Shown here: positions 46,687 to 60,400 of the stretch, in pieces | Layout: each line of letters starts with the position of its first letter | Position numbering within the stretch: position 1 is the stretch's first letter | Assembly: GCA_001642005.1 (NCBI GenBank) | Contig: LWCA01000016.1 | Span: forward strand, 22,896-86,895 | Length of the DNA: 64,000 bases | Direction: 5' to 3' | Source of the DNA: Intoshia linei | Lineage: Eukaryota > Orthonectida > Rhopaluridae | The notes under the pieces: model-generated | What the model was told of the DNA's origin: nothing | What the model saw: the letters and a program-made list of their open reading frames with translations, nothing else | The model's database searches: none | Made by a program: the position numbers and the translations under genes

Positions 46687-48632
46687 AGGGAATTATAACC
46701 ACAATATAAATGTTTCAATAAAATGAAATTTATTACGTCTTAATCTGGCAATATACTGACTGTTCTATTTCAAAGATAAATATTTGCTGAAATTTGATTA
46801 CCTCATTTAGAATTAAAATTAATAAGTAATATCATTAATAAAAGTGCTTCTTAGATAGAGCATGTGGACTCCTATGGTTCACTGTTAAAATAATGTATTA
46901 ATTTAATCTTATTAAGGATAAGCACCACTAAATCCAACTTTAAAAGTGAATTCAAATTTATCTACCCTTAAGGGAAAAATGCACTTTGAATTATTTGAAA
47001 AATATGTTTTTACCAAACCTGACAGGAAAAAACCAATGTAAAATTGTAATTATAAATAAATCATAAAAAATATTTAAAAAAAAAATGTAAAACAGAAATT
47101 TTGTGTACGTGATGTTATTATTAGTGCATTAAAGTAGAAATCTTATGTTATAAGTCAAGGGTTCCCACACTTTTTTAATGGCGGGCCTGTAATAAATTAT
47201 AAAATTTATCGCTTATTATTAAAGCGAAATTACTAGCCAATATTACTAAAAATTTTAATAATAATCGTAATAATTTGACTTTTAATTAGTAAAATTTTTC
47301 TTGACTTGAAGATTGTTAATAATATTTCGAGTTATAACTGTACTAAGTTTACTAACCCATTATACATTTTTTGATATTTTCAATAAACTTCCTGATAAGG
47401 GGGTTTGATGCCCGATTAAATGAAAAAATTTGTTATTCAATCATTTACACAAATTATTCGTTATAGGAAAATTATCAGTATAAATTGTCAGTAGGATTAT
47501 ATTATTTTCATGTACTTTGTACCATACATAAGTACGTAATTATAATTATTATCATATTTATATTATATATATATAATAATCGTCACTCGATTATCACGGC
47601 TACCATTGAAATATTAATATTATACAAATTCTATAATATTGACTATTCCCTTGTTCGGTTGGCGATGGCATTTTAAATGGAATCGAATTATTTTTTTGCC
47701 TAATGGATGAACGTTTTAACTAATATTCGTCAATTAATTTTCAGGGTTACCATTAAAATATTTATATTATAGATTTCCCTTGCTCAGGTGCCAAAAAAAA
47801 ATGAATCGAATCAAATTAATTTTTTCAATTTTAAATTTAAAAATATTTCACGATAGATAACAGTATTATACATTAATATTATTATTAATATCACAATATG
47901 TAAGTGATATTTAAACTTAACTTTTCATCTTGTACATTTCTACGTAATATAATTTTATTTTTTTATACCATGGTGTAAATTTCTTTAATACGCATTTTTT
48001 TACTTAAAAAAAATCCAAAGAAATGAATTATATAGATTTTCACCCATATTTCTTTATTGGAAATGCGTAGACGCTCAATGCACATTTTTTTTGAAATTGT
48101 AGAATCAATATTTACATTTTCAATTTTTGATTTTTAATTCTCCGAGTTTTAGTTCCTTGCCTACTTTTCAGAACCACTACTATACAAAATATCAAATGTT
48201 CTAATATCAGTAATTTATCTTAAAAAACATACAATGTAATTAATGTGTCTTTAAACATGTGGCACTATAATGATTATAAATAATTATGATAGAAAAAAAC
48301 TAGAACCAATGATCTGTCAATCACATTGTATCAATTTGATTTAAATATTAAATTAAAACGATAAAAATTAATCCAGTTCAAAAACCTCGAGAACTAAATT
48401 AAATGGCCTAATCGTGACTATACTTTCATTAAATAAACTAAATTATAGGTAACCTACATAGAAAACGATACACATGAAAAAATCGTTGTCAACTAGTTAT
48501 AAATATGAGGTATTTTATCATTGTCATATTTAATTAAGGATATATTTGCTTGGTTTTATTTGACGATTGCAATCATTTTAAATATTAATGTCTGGTTAGA
48601 TTTGTATTTGGTAAATCAAAACCAATTTTTAG
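46687..48632. other. Intergenic between MBOAT copy 2 and gelsolin
   Basis: Divergent promoters expected here. 46915-47040 carries TTAAGGGAAAAATGC-type repeat; GGGTTCCCACACTTTTTTAA (47159) resembles a hAT-MITE end; 48000-48140 is a fragment of the long-form CA-tailed repeat. The first coding exon of gelsolin (start codon) must lie here but was not identified. Confidence 0.45.
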
Positions 48633-51600
48633 GTTTATTAAAAGAAAAACAATATGATTGGAAAGACACCAACATGTCTTTATTTGGTAGTAAGGTAGAT
48701 AAATTACTAAAAAGTAATAAAAAATAAAAATACACCAAATATACAAAATCAATATAGAAAAATCAGCAAAAACAGAACCAGCTTGGAACGGAATTGAAGG
48801 AAAAATGGGTACTACTGTATGGCGAATAAATGTAATGATAAATATTTAAATTTTATAAAATTTAATCATAAAATATTACATTTTTATAAAATTATTTTTT
48901 ATTACTATTGGGTCCTTTTCGCCTTCCTCCAAAACTTAAACTGACATTTCCAAATCTTCTGTTGTATTGGATTCGTCTTTTAGCGCGACCAGTTTTTTTT
49001 CGAGGTTTTTCTTGCTTATCAATCTAAATTATATTGTTCTACATGTACTGTATATTAATATATAGTTTATACTACAAATGTTATAATAAACTTTAATACC
49101 TTTGGCGTTGAACTTTTTACTTTTCCGGCAGAAGCCAAAGATCCGTGGACTTTACCACCACGTAAACGAAAATTGACAGTTAGTGTAGCATTGTTAAGAC
49201 AATTTAATACCAAAGCTTCACTGTCATCTATCACGCGACCAGAACTTGATAAATAATAGTCATTAAAATCCAAGTCGTGGGTTAATTTTAAATAATCCTA
49301 AAATATAATTAACAATTATATTGCGCATAAAAAATGAATGACAAATTATAGTTAATAAATTAAATATAGTGAACACCCAAAATAATTTCATTACCAATGA
49401 ACAAAAAAAAAATTAAAAAAAACTAAGTAAAAATGAACTTTATGTGTATGTCTTTATTTGGTATAAGCTGGATCAGTCCACGTTAGATCTGCACAGCTAC
49501 TAAAAAATTAAAACTTATTTTTGATGGTTCCATTGTTTGTGTAACCATGGATATCATCATAGCGTTGAAAAAGAAACACTTTAAAAAAATAATATCCGCT
49601 CAATCTTTCTGTACAGAATAATAAAAAGCTTGTCTTAACTATTTGTATTAATTTTGATGATATTTTTTATGATCATATTAATGTAGACCAAAGCCACACA
49701 ATGTATTTATATAGATCAGTTATTCTAAACCGTTTTTTTGGTTAGGCACATTTGCAAGTAATTTAAAAAAATTGGTGTATAAGCAGATAAAAAATAGTAA
49801 ATATTGTATGTTTGGGTACTTATTGAAAATCTTTGGTATTTTTTAAAACGACAAACTGCAAATTTAAGATAAAAAGTAGTTTTATCGGTAAAAAAATATA
49901 AAAATAATAACATTTAATGTAAGATCCTAAGTGATCTAGTATACTGCTTTTTTCTATTCTCGCTGGGCATAATGTTCATCATATCGAAATGTAAGTGTAA
50001 TTTTCAATGTTACGAAAAAATTTAAATAACTTTAAAAGTTTGAATGGATTAAAAATAAAATTCTTGAAAAACAATCAAATTTTTAATTAAATAAATATTA
50101 TTTAATAAATACAATATACCTTGACATCGCGAGCGCTAGAATATTTATTTGCTTGAAAAGCACAGGTTAAACTTAAAGTAGAAATAATATATTGCATTCT
50201 CGTTCAATTTACGATAAACTGTTTATAATTAGGTTACTATGGAATTATTTTTAAATTATAATTATTTATTTTTTTAGATTTAGATTTATTTTGTTATTGG
50301 TGTTACGGTAACAATGCTACCGTATTTATACGAATATAACTTTTTTTGATTTCTGTATTGTGTAAATTTTGTCAATGTGTCGTAGGGATGTGACAAAATT
50401 TCAAAAATTAAGTGCAGGATCGAAAAAAGTTAAGTAATTAAGAATTAAAAATGACAATACAAAAAAATATATTTAAATTAGATAAAAATTTGCGAAGACG
50501 TTTGATATTTTAAAGATCTCATACAAAAATGTTCTACAAAAACTTCAATATAACTTTATTTGTTGAAATGTTACCATCGAATGTGTTAGTTATGTTTTGA
50601 GGGGTAGTGTATTTATCGTCATGTTTGGTTGTTCACTTTGCATATTTAAATTCAATTCTAACTATAGTTTACTTTTTATTTTATTGATATTATCATTTTT
50701 CATTGTAAAAATTTTAACAAAACAAAAATAAATAAGGTAGAATTGAATTTAAAGATGCAAAGTGAACATCCAAACATGACAATTAACACAAGATCATTCA
50801 AAACATACCTACAGATTATGTAGTACAGGATCTCATCATAACATTGCACTAGATAGTTATATTTTAGTGTTTGTATGAAATTTTTAAAATAGCTAGCGGC
50901 TCCGCAAAAAATTATCTAAAATCATTTTTTTAGTGTAGCCAAAAAACTGTTATACGCGACTTTATCCCTTCCTGCACCATAAAATTTCCAAAAAAACTAC
51001 TAGAATTCACACCCATAATGTGTAGTTACTATATTTGCTTTATGTTGATTCAACAGTAATGAATCAACTGATCTTGAATGATCAATTCTTGATCAAGACA
51101 AAACAATAGTTTATAAAATGAATTTAACTTTATATCTGGCAACTCTGATTCGACATTGTTGAATGATTTAACTTGGATCATTAATTTGATGAAATATTTA
51201 TCGGTTTCACATACACTGATTCATATATGAATCATTCAAAAATTTCAAATAAATGAAATGGTTTATATAGGGCGTCTACTTAAATCCAATCATTTTTACG
51301 AAATCTCATTATTTTTCTAAAAATTAAAATTTACGAACGCTAAAAGGGAAAATCAATTTTACCAACCCATTGGAAATTTGATTTTTCCGTAAGGGTTCGC
51401 ATTTGCTTAAAAGTTGATCATTACTTGAGAGTTCAGTTTTATCAAGAAAAATTAATCTGGTAAAATTTTTAAATTTATGATATTTTTAGAAATTCAAGGT
51501 TGAAAAAGTTGCTTTAAACGATTATGGTTCTTTCTATAATGGAGATTCTTACATTATTTTAAATGTAATAAATTATAACATTTCATGTTTACATGAAAAT

Positions 51601-54600
51601 AATTGTTGACCTTTATATTTTGACCAAATTTATCATCTGTGTATTTCATGTAAAAAATAAATATATCTAAGGGTTAAACACATTAATAATTTAAACATAA
51701 TTTTACTTGAAATCTCCAACATAGGCAGTGTTCAGTGAACACATAATGTTAAATATAAATTACAATTATAATAGTTATTAAAAATATAATTTAGTATAGA
51801 AAATAACAAATAATAATAAATAAAATACAAATTTTTTCTACCCCACCTAAATATCTCCAGCGCCCCTGGGTAGGCGCTACCACCCACGTTAGGAATTACT
51901 GATTTAAATGTACACAAACGAATGCTATAACAATTTTACCAGACATCTTTGAGTAGCGCTCATTTAACTATGTAGTATAAAGTTCAATTCCAATGTACAC
52001 TAGTACACTAATTTTTAAATAATTTTAAATTTTATAACATTTGTAGGCGTTCAAAAATGAATCAGATCGCATTGAATACGATGTACATTTCTGGATTGGA
52101 AAATATAGCACTCAGGTTTAAATTTGGTTACATTTAATTACATGTATGTATGTTAATATACATAATATTAATAATTTTCATATATATTAATTATTATGTA
52201 CATTTAAATTGTACATTGTATGACATATGATATACGTTGTATGTATTGTCTTTTTTGTGGTCCATTATAATGGGCTATAATTATAAGCTATTTTTGATTG
52301 GATTTATTACAGGACGAATACGGTACAGCAGCATATAAAACTGTGGAATTAGATAATTATTTGGACGATGTACCGATTCAACATCGAGAAGTTCAAAATC
52401 ATGAGAGCAGTTTGTTTTTGAGCTATTTCAAGTCACTCACGTAATCCTTAATAGCAGACATGAATAAAAACCAATGATAACAAAAATAATATAATTTTAG
52501 CATAATGAGAGGTGGAACAGACAGTGGTTTCAGACACGTTGGTGCAAAAGAATATATCCCGAGATTATTGCATTTTTCAGGGTTACATAAGAATATACTT
52601 GTCAAAGAGGTATCATTAGTCAACAAATTGATGAACACAGTTATTCTAGATTCCAAAAAATTATAAACTTATTAAACACGACGATGTATACATTTTCGAT
52701 AAAGGTAAAGAAATTATTCAATGGAATGGTACAGATTGCAACAAGGACGAAAAATTCAAGGCATTGAGATTCATTGGGGAAATTAAAATGGAAAGAAATG
52801 CATCATCTAAAGTTATTGATGATAATCCACATGAAAATAAGGAATTTTTTTCAATGTTGACCGAAAATGATGAAGATGAAATTGATCACAAAATTAATAT
52901 AGATGAAAAATCTAATGTTCTTTATAGGTAAATAGTATTGTATGATTACATTCATTATTGTGTAGCCCATGGTTATTGAACTATTTTTTAAATTCAGCAC
53001 TCCTGTAAAAAAATTAAAAAAGATACCTTAATTATATATTATGAAAAATATTAATATCTTTATTGGAAATATGCAGACGTTCAATGAACATTTTTTTTGA
53101 AATTGTAGGATCAATATTTATTTTAATCGAAATATTGGTTGATAATATATTAAAAATTAATTTTCACCGGGAATGCGTAGATTTCTGGAGTTGAAATTTT
53201 AAATTATAAAGCTGTTTTCATAAAAAAAAGGGTAATTTGAGGTTTTGGTCCTAAAGATATAATTTTTTTAAATTTTATTTAAATCATAATTATTAAAATA
53301 AACTGGAACACACACACAAACAAATATTGCTTAGCATATTATGTAAGTAAGGATAAATTGTGGGATAGTGTTTAAAATCATAAACATTATCATAAATTGC
53401 AAGCTCAAAAAATACATTTTCATGATTAAAACCTCAAATTACCTTTTTTAAAAAAAATGAAATAAATATTCAGTCTATTTGTATAAATAAATAAATTTAA
53501 TTTTTTTATCAAATTTGTTACTCAAAATGTAAACAATAAAAAGTTTTTCTAGAACCTTGAAATTTATTCCAGAACCCGGTTAAGAAACATTGGTGTAGCC
53601 CACATCAACCAGGGACCAGGGAGTGTTCACTGTATAAGTATTATAATACCATAATTATATAAACCATTATTTTGGTATACGGTTCCTTCTATTACAGGGG
53701 TCGCAAAATTTATCCATATGAATCGATGTGTCAATGAAACATATATGGGGAAATGACATGAAATATTGAAAAAAATCCATAAAGAGGGGTTTCGAACAAT
53801 TATTTTTGGTTGTTTAGAATAAAAATTTCAAATTAAATGTAATACAATTTAATTCTGCTTTTAGGGAAATTTTATTAGATAATATTTAATTATAATACTA
53901 AAACATTTATAATACTCGCACAACTACATAAATATATACCAAATTCTTATTAACAATATTTTAAATAAAATGTATAGAGGAAACATTTTTATTTTTCATT
54001 TACTGGAGTTGAAAATTCGTCAACTACAGTCAGTATTTTTTCAGTAAAATTGAATTATTTTTTGTAATTACATCATAAAAACTATCAAAAATTAGCGTAA
54101 TTTTTGTACAGAAGACAAATATTTGCCATTTGCGTTTTAAGCGTCATTGGGAATCTATTTTTCAAATGGGTGTCACTAAGAAAAAAGTTCAGCCATATTT
54201 GTGATATATTTTATTTTATTAGTGCTTTTTTGATATTGATAGTAGCATAATATTTAAGACTTGATATAACTACATTATATTAAAATTCCCTGATGCTAAT
54301 GATATAATTAATAATATCACTCGTCATCAAAAATTTTTGTAAAAAAAGAATGACAAATTTTAAGGTTGAGTCAAAAAAATAACCATGTAAAATCACTATT
54401 TATTGCTAACATATATATATCTTTCGGAAATATAACATTTCTCACTTCAAATTAATTAATTTAATAATAAATAATAGAATATCTGATGCAAGCGGTAACA
54501 TAGTTGTTGAAAAAGTCAAAGAAGGAGTTACAATTACTAAAGACAACATTGATGATATGGTAATACTAAACTAAGTGCCAATAAATTAAACATAGGATGT

Positions 54601-54825
54601 ATTCATACTGGATAAAGCCTCTTCGTTATACGTAATAAAAGGAAAGAACGCATCAAACATGGAAAAAAAAATGGGATTGGCTCACGCTCACGTAAGAAGT
54701 TAGAAATAAATAGACGATATCAATTTTAGAATTTTCTCAAAGATTCGCAAAACCCTTACAAAAGCATAACAGTTTTTGATATGAAAATGCATCAAAATCG
54801 AATAAATGCGGTTCTATCAGGTTAA
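48633..54825 (+). CDS. Gelsolin-family actin-severing protein, three domains
   Basis: Exons seen: 48633-48713, 48758-48831, 51490-51564, 52047-52115, 52313-52440, 52501-52609, 52650-52927, 54478-54559, 54596-54691, 54730-54825; 361 codons in consistent phase, plus an unseen start. N-terminus [13 protein letters not shown] and KTEPAWNG are invertebrate-gelsolin signatures. Domain 1: [39 protein letters not shown] and [20 protein letters not shown]. Domain 2: [33 protein letters not shown] and DEKFKALRF. Domain 3: [19 protein letters not shown]. It ends after domain 3, like severin/fragmin and short worm or annelid gelsolins. Role: Ca-regulated severing and capping of actin filaments. Introns are 36-60 bp except 48832-51489 (holds FAU), 51565-52046, 52116-52312 and 52928-54477 (nested transposons). 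Confidence 0.88.
48892..50197 (-). CDS. FAU: FAU: ubiquitin-like protein fused to ribosomal protein S30
   Basis: Three exons: 50197-50120, 49297-49100, 49023-48892; 408 bp, or 135 aa (human 133). N-terminal ubiquitin-like half ([20 protein letters not shown] to NFRLRGG) ends in the GG processing site, followed by [27 protein letters not shown] and [10 protein letters not shown], the eS30 protein of the 40S subunit. eS30 joins the cytosolic ribosome after cleavage. The entire gene lies antisense inside a gelsolin intron; its stop is 60 bp from the gelsolin exon at 48831. An AATAAA lies in the last codons (AGT AAT AAA). Its 822-bp intron 49298-50119 contains nothing recognisable. Confidence 0.93.
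50198..51489. other. Remainder of gelsolin intron; FAU promoter side
   Basis: Upstream of FAU on its strand. No exon seen until 51490. From 51270 the sequence GGGCGTCTACTTAAATCCAA and ACCAACCC/AAGGG units match the repeat at 34296. Confidence 0.45.
52969..53593. mobile_element. hAT-like MITE with perfect TSD and a nested CA-tailed repeat
   Basis: Flanked by identical TGTAGCCC (52961-52968 and 53594-53601). Starts ATGGTTATTGAACTATTTTT with CAGCACTCCTGTAAAAAA, ends GGTTAAGAAACATTGG, like the MITE at 22635. About 53045-53356 inside is a CA-tailed repeat (CAGACGTTCAATGAACATTT ... ACACACACAC ... GCATATTATGTAAGTAAGG), inserted later. Confidence 0.8.
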
Positions 54826-54870
54826 GTTAACATTTTTACAATACATGTACTAATTTAATGTAATTTTAAC

Positions 54871-54879
54871 AATAAATTA
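54871..54879. terminator. Gelsolin poly(A) signal abutting the MRPS30 stop
   Basis: AATAAA on the plus strand (54871-54876) is followed at once by TTA (54877-54879), the complement of the MRPS30 stop codon. The convergent transcripts must overlap if this signal is used. Confidence 0.55.
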
Positions 54880-56619
54880 ATAGTATAATGATCTATTTGG
54901 ATATTCTCTTCTTTCCAATTTTTTAACATTGTAAAATATGTCTCGATTGACTATAACATTATGTGACTTTTTGAGGTGAGGTTTCATCGTGTACATTTTA
55001 TCTAGGCCAAGTCGTTGTCGAGTTAAACAATTTATAATTTCAAAAATTGGTAAAATATTAAACCCATCAATCTGTCCATCCTGAGATATCTTATTGTATA
55101 ATTTCATTTTTTCACCTATCCAAAACAAATTTTGGCACTTGGTGTGTTCTGCATTGCGCCAGAGTTGAATGTCATTTAATTGAAATCTATACGGTTGTAT
55201 ATATTTTCCATCAAACATGAATGCTGATACGGGCAATGGATTTATTAGTTGAGTGAAACTGTTGTAACCTAAAAACTAATTAATACAAGACTTGGTGGTT
55301 TATTTAATTTCCATTACCGAAATTGTAGCATGTAGCAAAAGTGCTAATAAAACATGATAATAACGTCTTATTATTCCATAGATATTTTTGATATTTTTCC
55401 ACTGCCGCTTGTGTTGTACCGTCCATGTGATAACCTTTCATTTCTTTAAGCGTTTTCATCATTTCCAAGCTTTCGACATTAAATATAGAAAGTGTGCATT
55501 CGTATGGATCATGAATTTTTGTACCTATCAAATATCATTAGTAAAAACTTTGAAACCCAAAAACTACTCCGCGAAAGCATTTCTTACATATCTGAAAAGT
55601 AAATAACTGGTTTCTAATTTTTTTTTAGTCAGAATATCTACGTTTACGAGTGATATTGGTAAAAGTGTATAAACCTGTGTTAATAAATTTCCGATTGTTT
55701 TCCTTTTTTATGTCAAACATGGACGGTTGATATTTTTCATAATTTTGAAAAGATTCCATTTTAGGCAATTTGTCAAATTGCACAAACTAAAAGATGTAAT
55801 CATCTCGACATGCAAAACTAATAAATTTAAAATTACCGGTAAAACAGGACTAGTACTCTTAAAAACAAAATCTTGACTAGAGGTGACACTAAAAGAAGTA
55901 AACTTTTCAATGTCATTCTTTTCTTCAAAATGAGAAATTAATTTATCAAAAAAAGCATGACATTTCAGATTCTCATAAGCCGATACATTTTCAATAAAAC
56001 TGGAATCTTTACACAATTCAATGTATACAAAATTTAAAATTCTACTTAAAAGTCGTTTCGAAAAATCATATTGTTGCATTTCTTTCAAACTGCAAACGTT
56101 TTCGGATGACAGGTTTGTCAAATGATTAATTTTTGTATATTCTTCTGAAATCATATTGGAAATTTTATCACTCAATTTAGAATACTTCAATTTGATTGTA
56201 TCGTCAGTATCATTTACCCATTTTTGTGTACTAGTGTTTGTTAAAAATTTGGTGTATTTGTAAGTCTGTGGCCACAAATTTTTGTCATTAAGAATGTATT
56301 CATTTTGAACTTCCAGTTGATCAATCAGTTCAAGTCTATCCAATACTTGGGGAAACGATATCAATTTTTGAGAATAATTGTAACATGACCAAGCGTCTTT
56401 CTCAGACAAGTCTTGAAAGTTACCGGGAGGGTATTTTGACTGTATTTCTTTGTACATGTTTCGCTCCGAGTAGTTTTCATTGTATAAAGATAAAAAATTT
56501 GGATACGTTCGCGTTTTAACTTTATATCTGTTTCTTTTACGGTACCTTTTTGCTATACTTAGCATTTGGTTCAATTTTATCATTTTGATTATAGTTAGTA
56601 ATAATTTAACTTTATTCAA
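54877..56619 (-). CDS. MRPS30: Mitochondrial ribosomal protein MRPS30 (mL65/PDCD9)
   Basis: Four exons: 56619-55837, 55786-55675, 55524-55318, 55268-54877; 1494 bp, or 497 aa (human about 439). N-terminal Arg/Lys-rich stretch (IAKRYRKRNRYKVKTRTYP) may be a mitochondrial targeting region, then KYPPGNF and LWPQTYKYTKFL as in MRPS30. The C-terminal half carries PKMESFQNYEKYQ, GTKIHDPYECTLSIFN, LPVSAFMFDGKYIQPYRFQL, CQNLFWIGEKMKLYN and DGFNILPIFEIINCL, colinear with human MRPS30. It is a structural protein of the mitochondrial large subunit (an mL37 paralog). The start could be the Met at 56619 or one of the Mets within the next 25 codons. Introns 50, 150 and 49 bp. Ends 51 bp from gelsolin's stop. 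Confidence 0.85.
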
Positions 56620-57469
56620 AAGATTAAATATGAAAAATTAAAGATTTTTAATGTTTCAGTGTTAGCGATTACAATTCATCGGTCTTTCGTATTTTAGAGC
56701 CAATAATTTGAAGATTTTATATAAACTTTATTGAAAAAAATAAAATTTTGTTTCTTTGTTAACAATATACATCAGTTATGGCAAAAGTTGTTTTAGTGTA
56801 CAAATACACAAGATAAAAATTCACACTTGACGTATTTTCTAATTTTATCGATAATTTATTTCCAATTGTTATAAAATTGTATTTTATACTAAAAATAATA
56901 TAAATTTTAATCAAATACCAAGAAAGTGCAGAAAAAGGAATGACAATTAATCAATGAATTAAAAAATACATAATTAATGTTTAATTGTTACAATACGCTT
57001 ATTAAATGGTTACATTATATTAAAACAATCTGTATAAGATTTTAAATCTATAATAAAAACTTTTTTAAAAAAATATATCCTTATCGATAATACTTTGCTA
57101 CATGGGCTGAACATCTCCATTTATAACCATCTATACACAACTTTTTGGAAAAAACATCTGCCGGTTGCATAATGGACATACCTTACATGAACTCATTAGA
57201 CCAGTGGTTCTCAACCCGTGTTCCGCGAAATTTAATTGGGGTTCCGTAAAATATAAATGCGATATTTTTCAAGTTTTTCTAAATTACTGTTGTATGCAAT
57301 GAAACAACATCATTTCTCAAATTTAAATCAAAAAAGTATTATACGTGGTGAGTATGAGAACCTGAAAATGATGTTCAAAAGTAAAAATCACTCAGATTAT
57401 GTCAAATGTCAAGAAAAATGAATCGGAATATACAATAATTAAAAAGATTTGGAAATTTTAATATACAAA
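56620..57469. other. Intergenic between MRPS30 start and COPB1 end
   Basis: MRPS30 promoter must lie here. CCAGTGGTTCTCAACCCGTG (57203) followed by a TTGGGGTTCCGTAAAAT block is a hAT-MITE end; its partner was not found. No gene seen. Confidence 0.5.
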
Positions 57470-60400
57470 TTATAAAATAACAGTAGGTAGTTTCTGAACA
57501 GAAGAAATTTTGTCGCCTAAACTGAGCGCTATACCCTAAATAAAAAAAATTAACAAATATTAACAATTTTAGTGATTTCTAGAATTCACAAACTGATCAA
57601 AACACCCGTACAAAAATAACAGGAAAATGACAAGTATATGAAAATTTAAAATTGACAATGAGATAAATCTATTGTCTAAAACATTCCACCAACGTCAAAA
57701 TCATATTTTTTTGGTATTTAAAATATTCATTGTGTCGTGGTTTATAAATTACAACACTTAATAAGAAAATAAATTATATTTGCACAAAATAAAAAAATAC
57801 CTGGGTTTTGGCTCGTATTCGTACATGTCCATAAACTGGAAATAAATCATTACCAGAAGTAATTTTATTCTCAATACTCAAATTGGCGAGTATATCGTCG
57901 CCTGAGGCAGTCTTTGCGTACAAATTAGCTGTTAGAAAATTACATTTGCCTTTTAAAGCCTAAATTAATCAATATCATGTAATATCATGGTTTTATTAGA
58001 ATCATTTCCATCATCAACGAATTTTATCATAAAGCCTAGACAACCGCTAAATAATTATTTCAAAAATCCGTCTTTTATATCACACCACCACAAAAATGTA
58101 ATATTTAATAAAAAATACCCCTTCAAGTCTTTTATGTAAAAATCCCCTTTTCCCGATATTTTTTTAAAATAGATTTAAAAAATAGCATTTTACAAAAATC
58201 TCTTAATCAAACCACAAAATAAAAAATAAAATTTTAGCTATCATTAAGTCTTAACTTAAGGTCAAAAATACGTTTCGGATATTTTTTTAAATATTCGATT
58301 TTAGCGACTATGAAGGAAAAATATGAACAAATAAATAATTAATTTAATTATTTCACTAAATTTAACAATAAAATTAAATTGTTTTTTTGTTGATTTTAGA
58401 ATAATAGGAATTATTAAATTGGTCAGTTTATATTCTTGATACATGCTTATATAATTTTGATTAAGAATATAAAAATTACTGATAATAATACTAATAACAC
58501 TTTGTGGGCGAAAAATATACTCAATTTCTATAAAATTGGGGTTGTTATGATTTCTCACTATTACGAGCTTCTATCATATCGGATTGTCTAAAACAGCGGT
58601 GCTCAACATACTTTGCAGTTGGTACCCCATAAACGAAAAAAAAATATAATTTGGTACCCCACAATAATTTCTATTCATTGTAATTATGATACCATGTGAA
58701 TTAAAAAAATCAAATAAAATATTTAGTTAAACTCTACTTCATCAAAAATAGATACATAAATGTATTATGAAATTTTAAAAATATTTATAATTTATGAATC
58801 ATAAAGTGTGAGTCATAGGATGAGACGAACTGGTACCCCAAAATAATTTATGGTACCCCTAGGGGGTACCAATACCGCATTTGAGAACCGCTGGTCTAAA
58901 GATATACAGTGACTCGTCAATAATGATTTTTTTTAATAGTGAATAATTGTGACTACGCCATTGTGAAGATTATGGAAGTTCATTTTTTTTCAAATTGATT
59001 ATAATGAATTTAGAAAAAATGGTTTTTAATTTTGATATTATTTATTTTTTGACAAAATATTTGTGGTATTCTTTTAAGGCAAAATTTTTTCATCCCATTT
59101 TTAAAGATTTTGAAGATAATTTTGGGTCCCCAATTTGATAGAATTTTTAAATTAAGTTTTTTTAATCATTTTGAAGATAATCTTAGGTCTAAAATTTTGT
59201 AGGGTATTTAAGGGAATATTGTAGCGTTAGTGATAAAAACCACATTTTAATTTGATATAATCTCTATTCTATTCATACGAGACACAAGATTCAAGATTCA
59301 ATTAAATATATAATTTAACAGACACTTAACAATATATTTTATTGTCAATTAAACAGAAATCATACTACAAATATTTTTAAGGGTCTTCAAATCTTTAAAA
59401 ATTGGGTGTAAAGATTTTTATGGTTACTATTCATGGCGGATTCAAGGGGAGCAGAAGGTGCAGTTGCACCCCTATCATACAATTATACAAATTACTGTAC
59501 AATTAATCGAAAGCTGAAATTCTAATTTGTTTCCACAATATTCAATAACTTTTAATTATTTTGGCAACATTGCCAATCACCACATGTAAATGTGAACGCT
59601 CTATTAGCATTTTGAGAAGATTGAAAACCTTTTTAAGGTCAAAAATAACTGGTAATCGTCTATGTGGACTAATCCTCATGAATTACCACTATAACTATAA
59701 TTTTGATATTAAAAGTTTGGTTAATAAATTTGCAATATTTCATCTAAGAAGACTGGACCTAATTGATTTAGGATTATTTAATGAACAAAATTAATTTCTC
59801 TTTTTTTGTGCTTTTGTATTTTTGCGAAAAAATACAAATTTGGAAACTATTGTATAACAACCTTTAAATGAAATTAAAAGAGACGCTTTAAAATCAAACT
59901 AGACGCCCCTAAAAATTTTTTCGTCTTCGGCGAAGTTAAATATATTACAAAATTCTGCGAATCACTAGCGTCTTTGTATTCGGTTTACATTTTACAAATT
60001 AGTCATTTATATATATTTAAAAATTTACTGGTACCAGCAAATAAACCATCATTGATGACAGACGTCTGAAACTTTATAAACAAAAGTTTCAAAATAGTAA
60101 ATTTTACATACAAAAAGTGTTAAAACCACCAAATTATTTCATACTATTCTAGGGATTAATTAAAATTTAAATAATAACTAAATATTACACTTTGCGGAGT
60201 TAAACATTTTAAATTGGTACATTTTATCAAATGTTGAAGATAGTCAAAAGGCTCACAAATATTTGTATTGACATTAATTTTATTTTCCCATTCAAAATCG
60301 ATCCACATTTTACGAAACGCTTCATCATCACAAAAAGCTGGAAGAATATAGTCCATAACTTCAACATTAATATCATTTAAAATGATAATCATTTGCTGAT

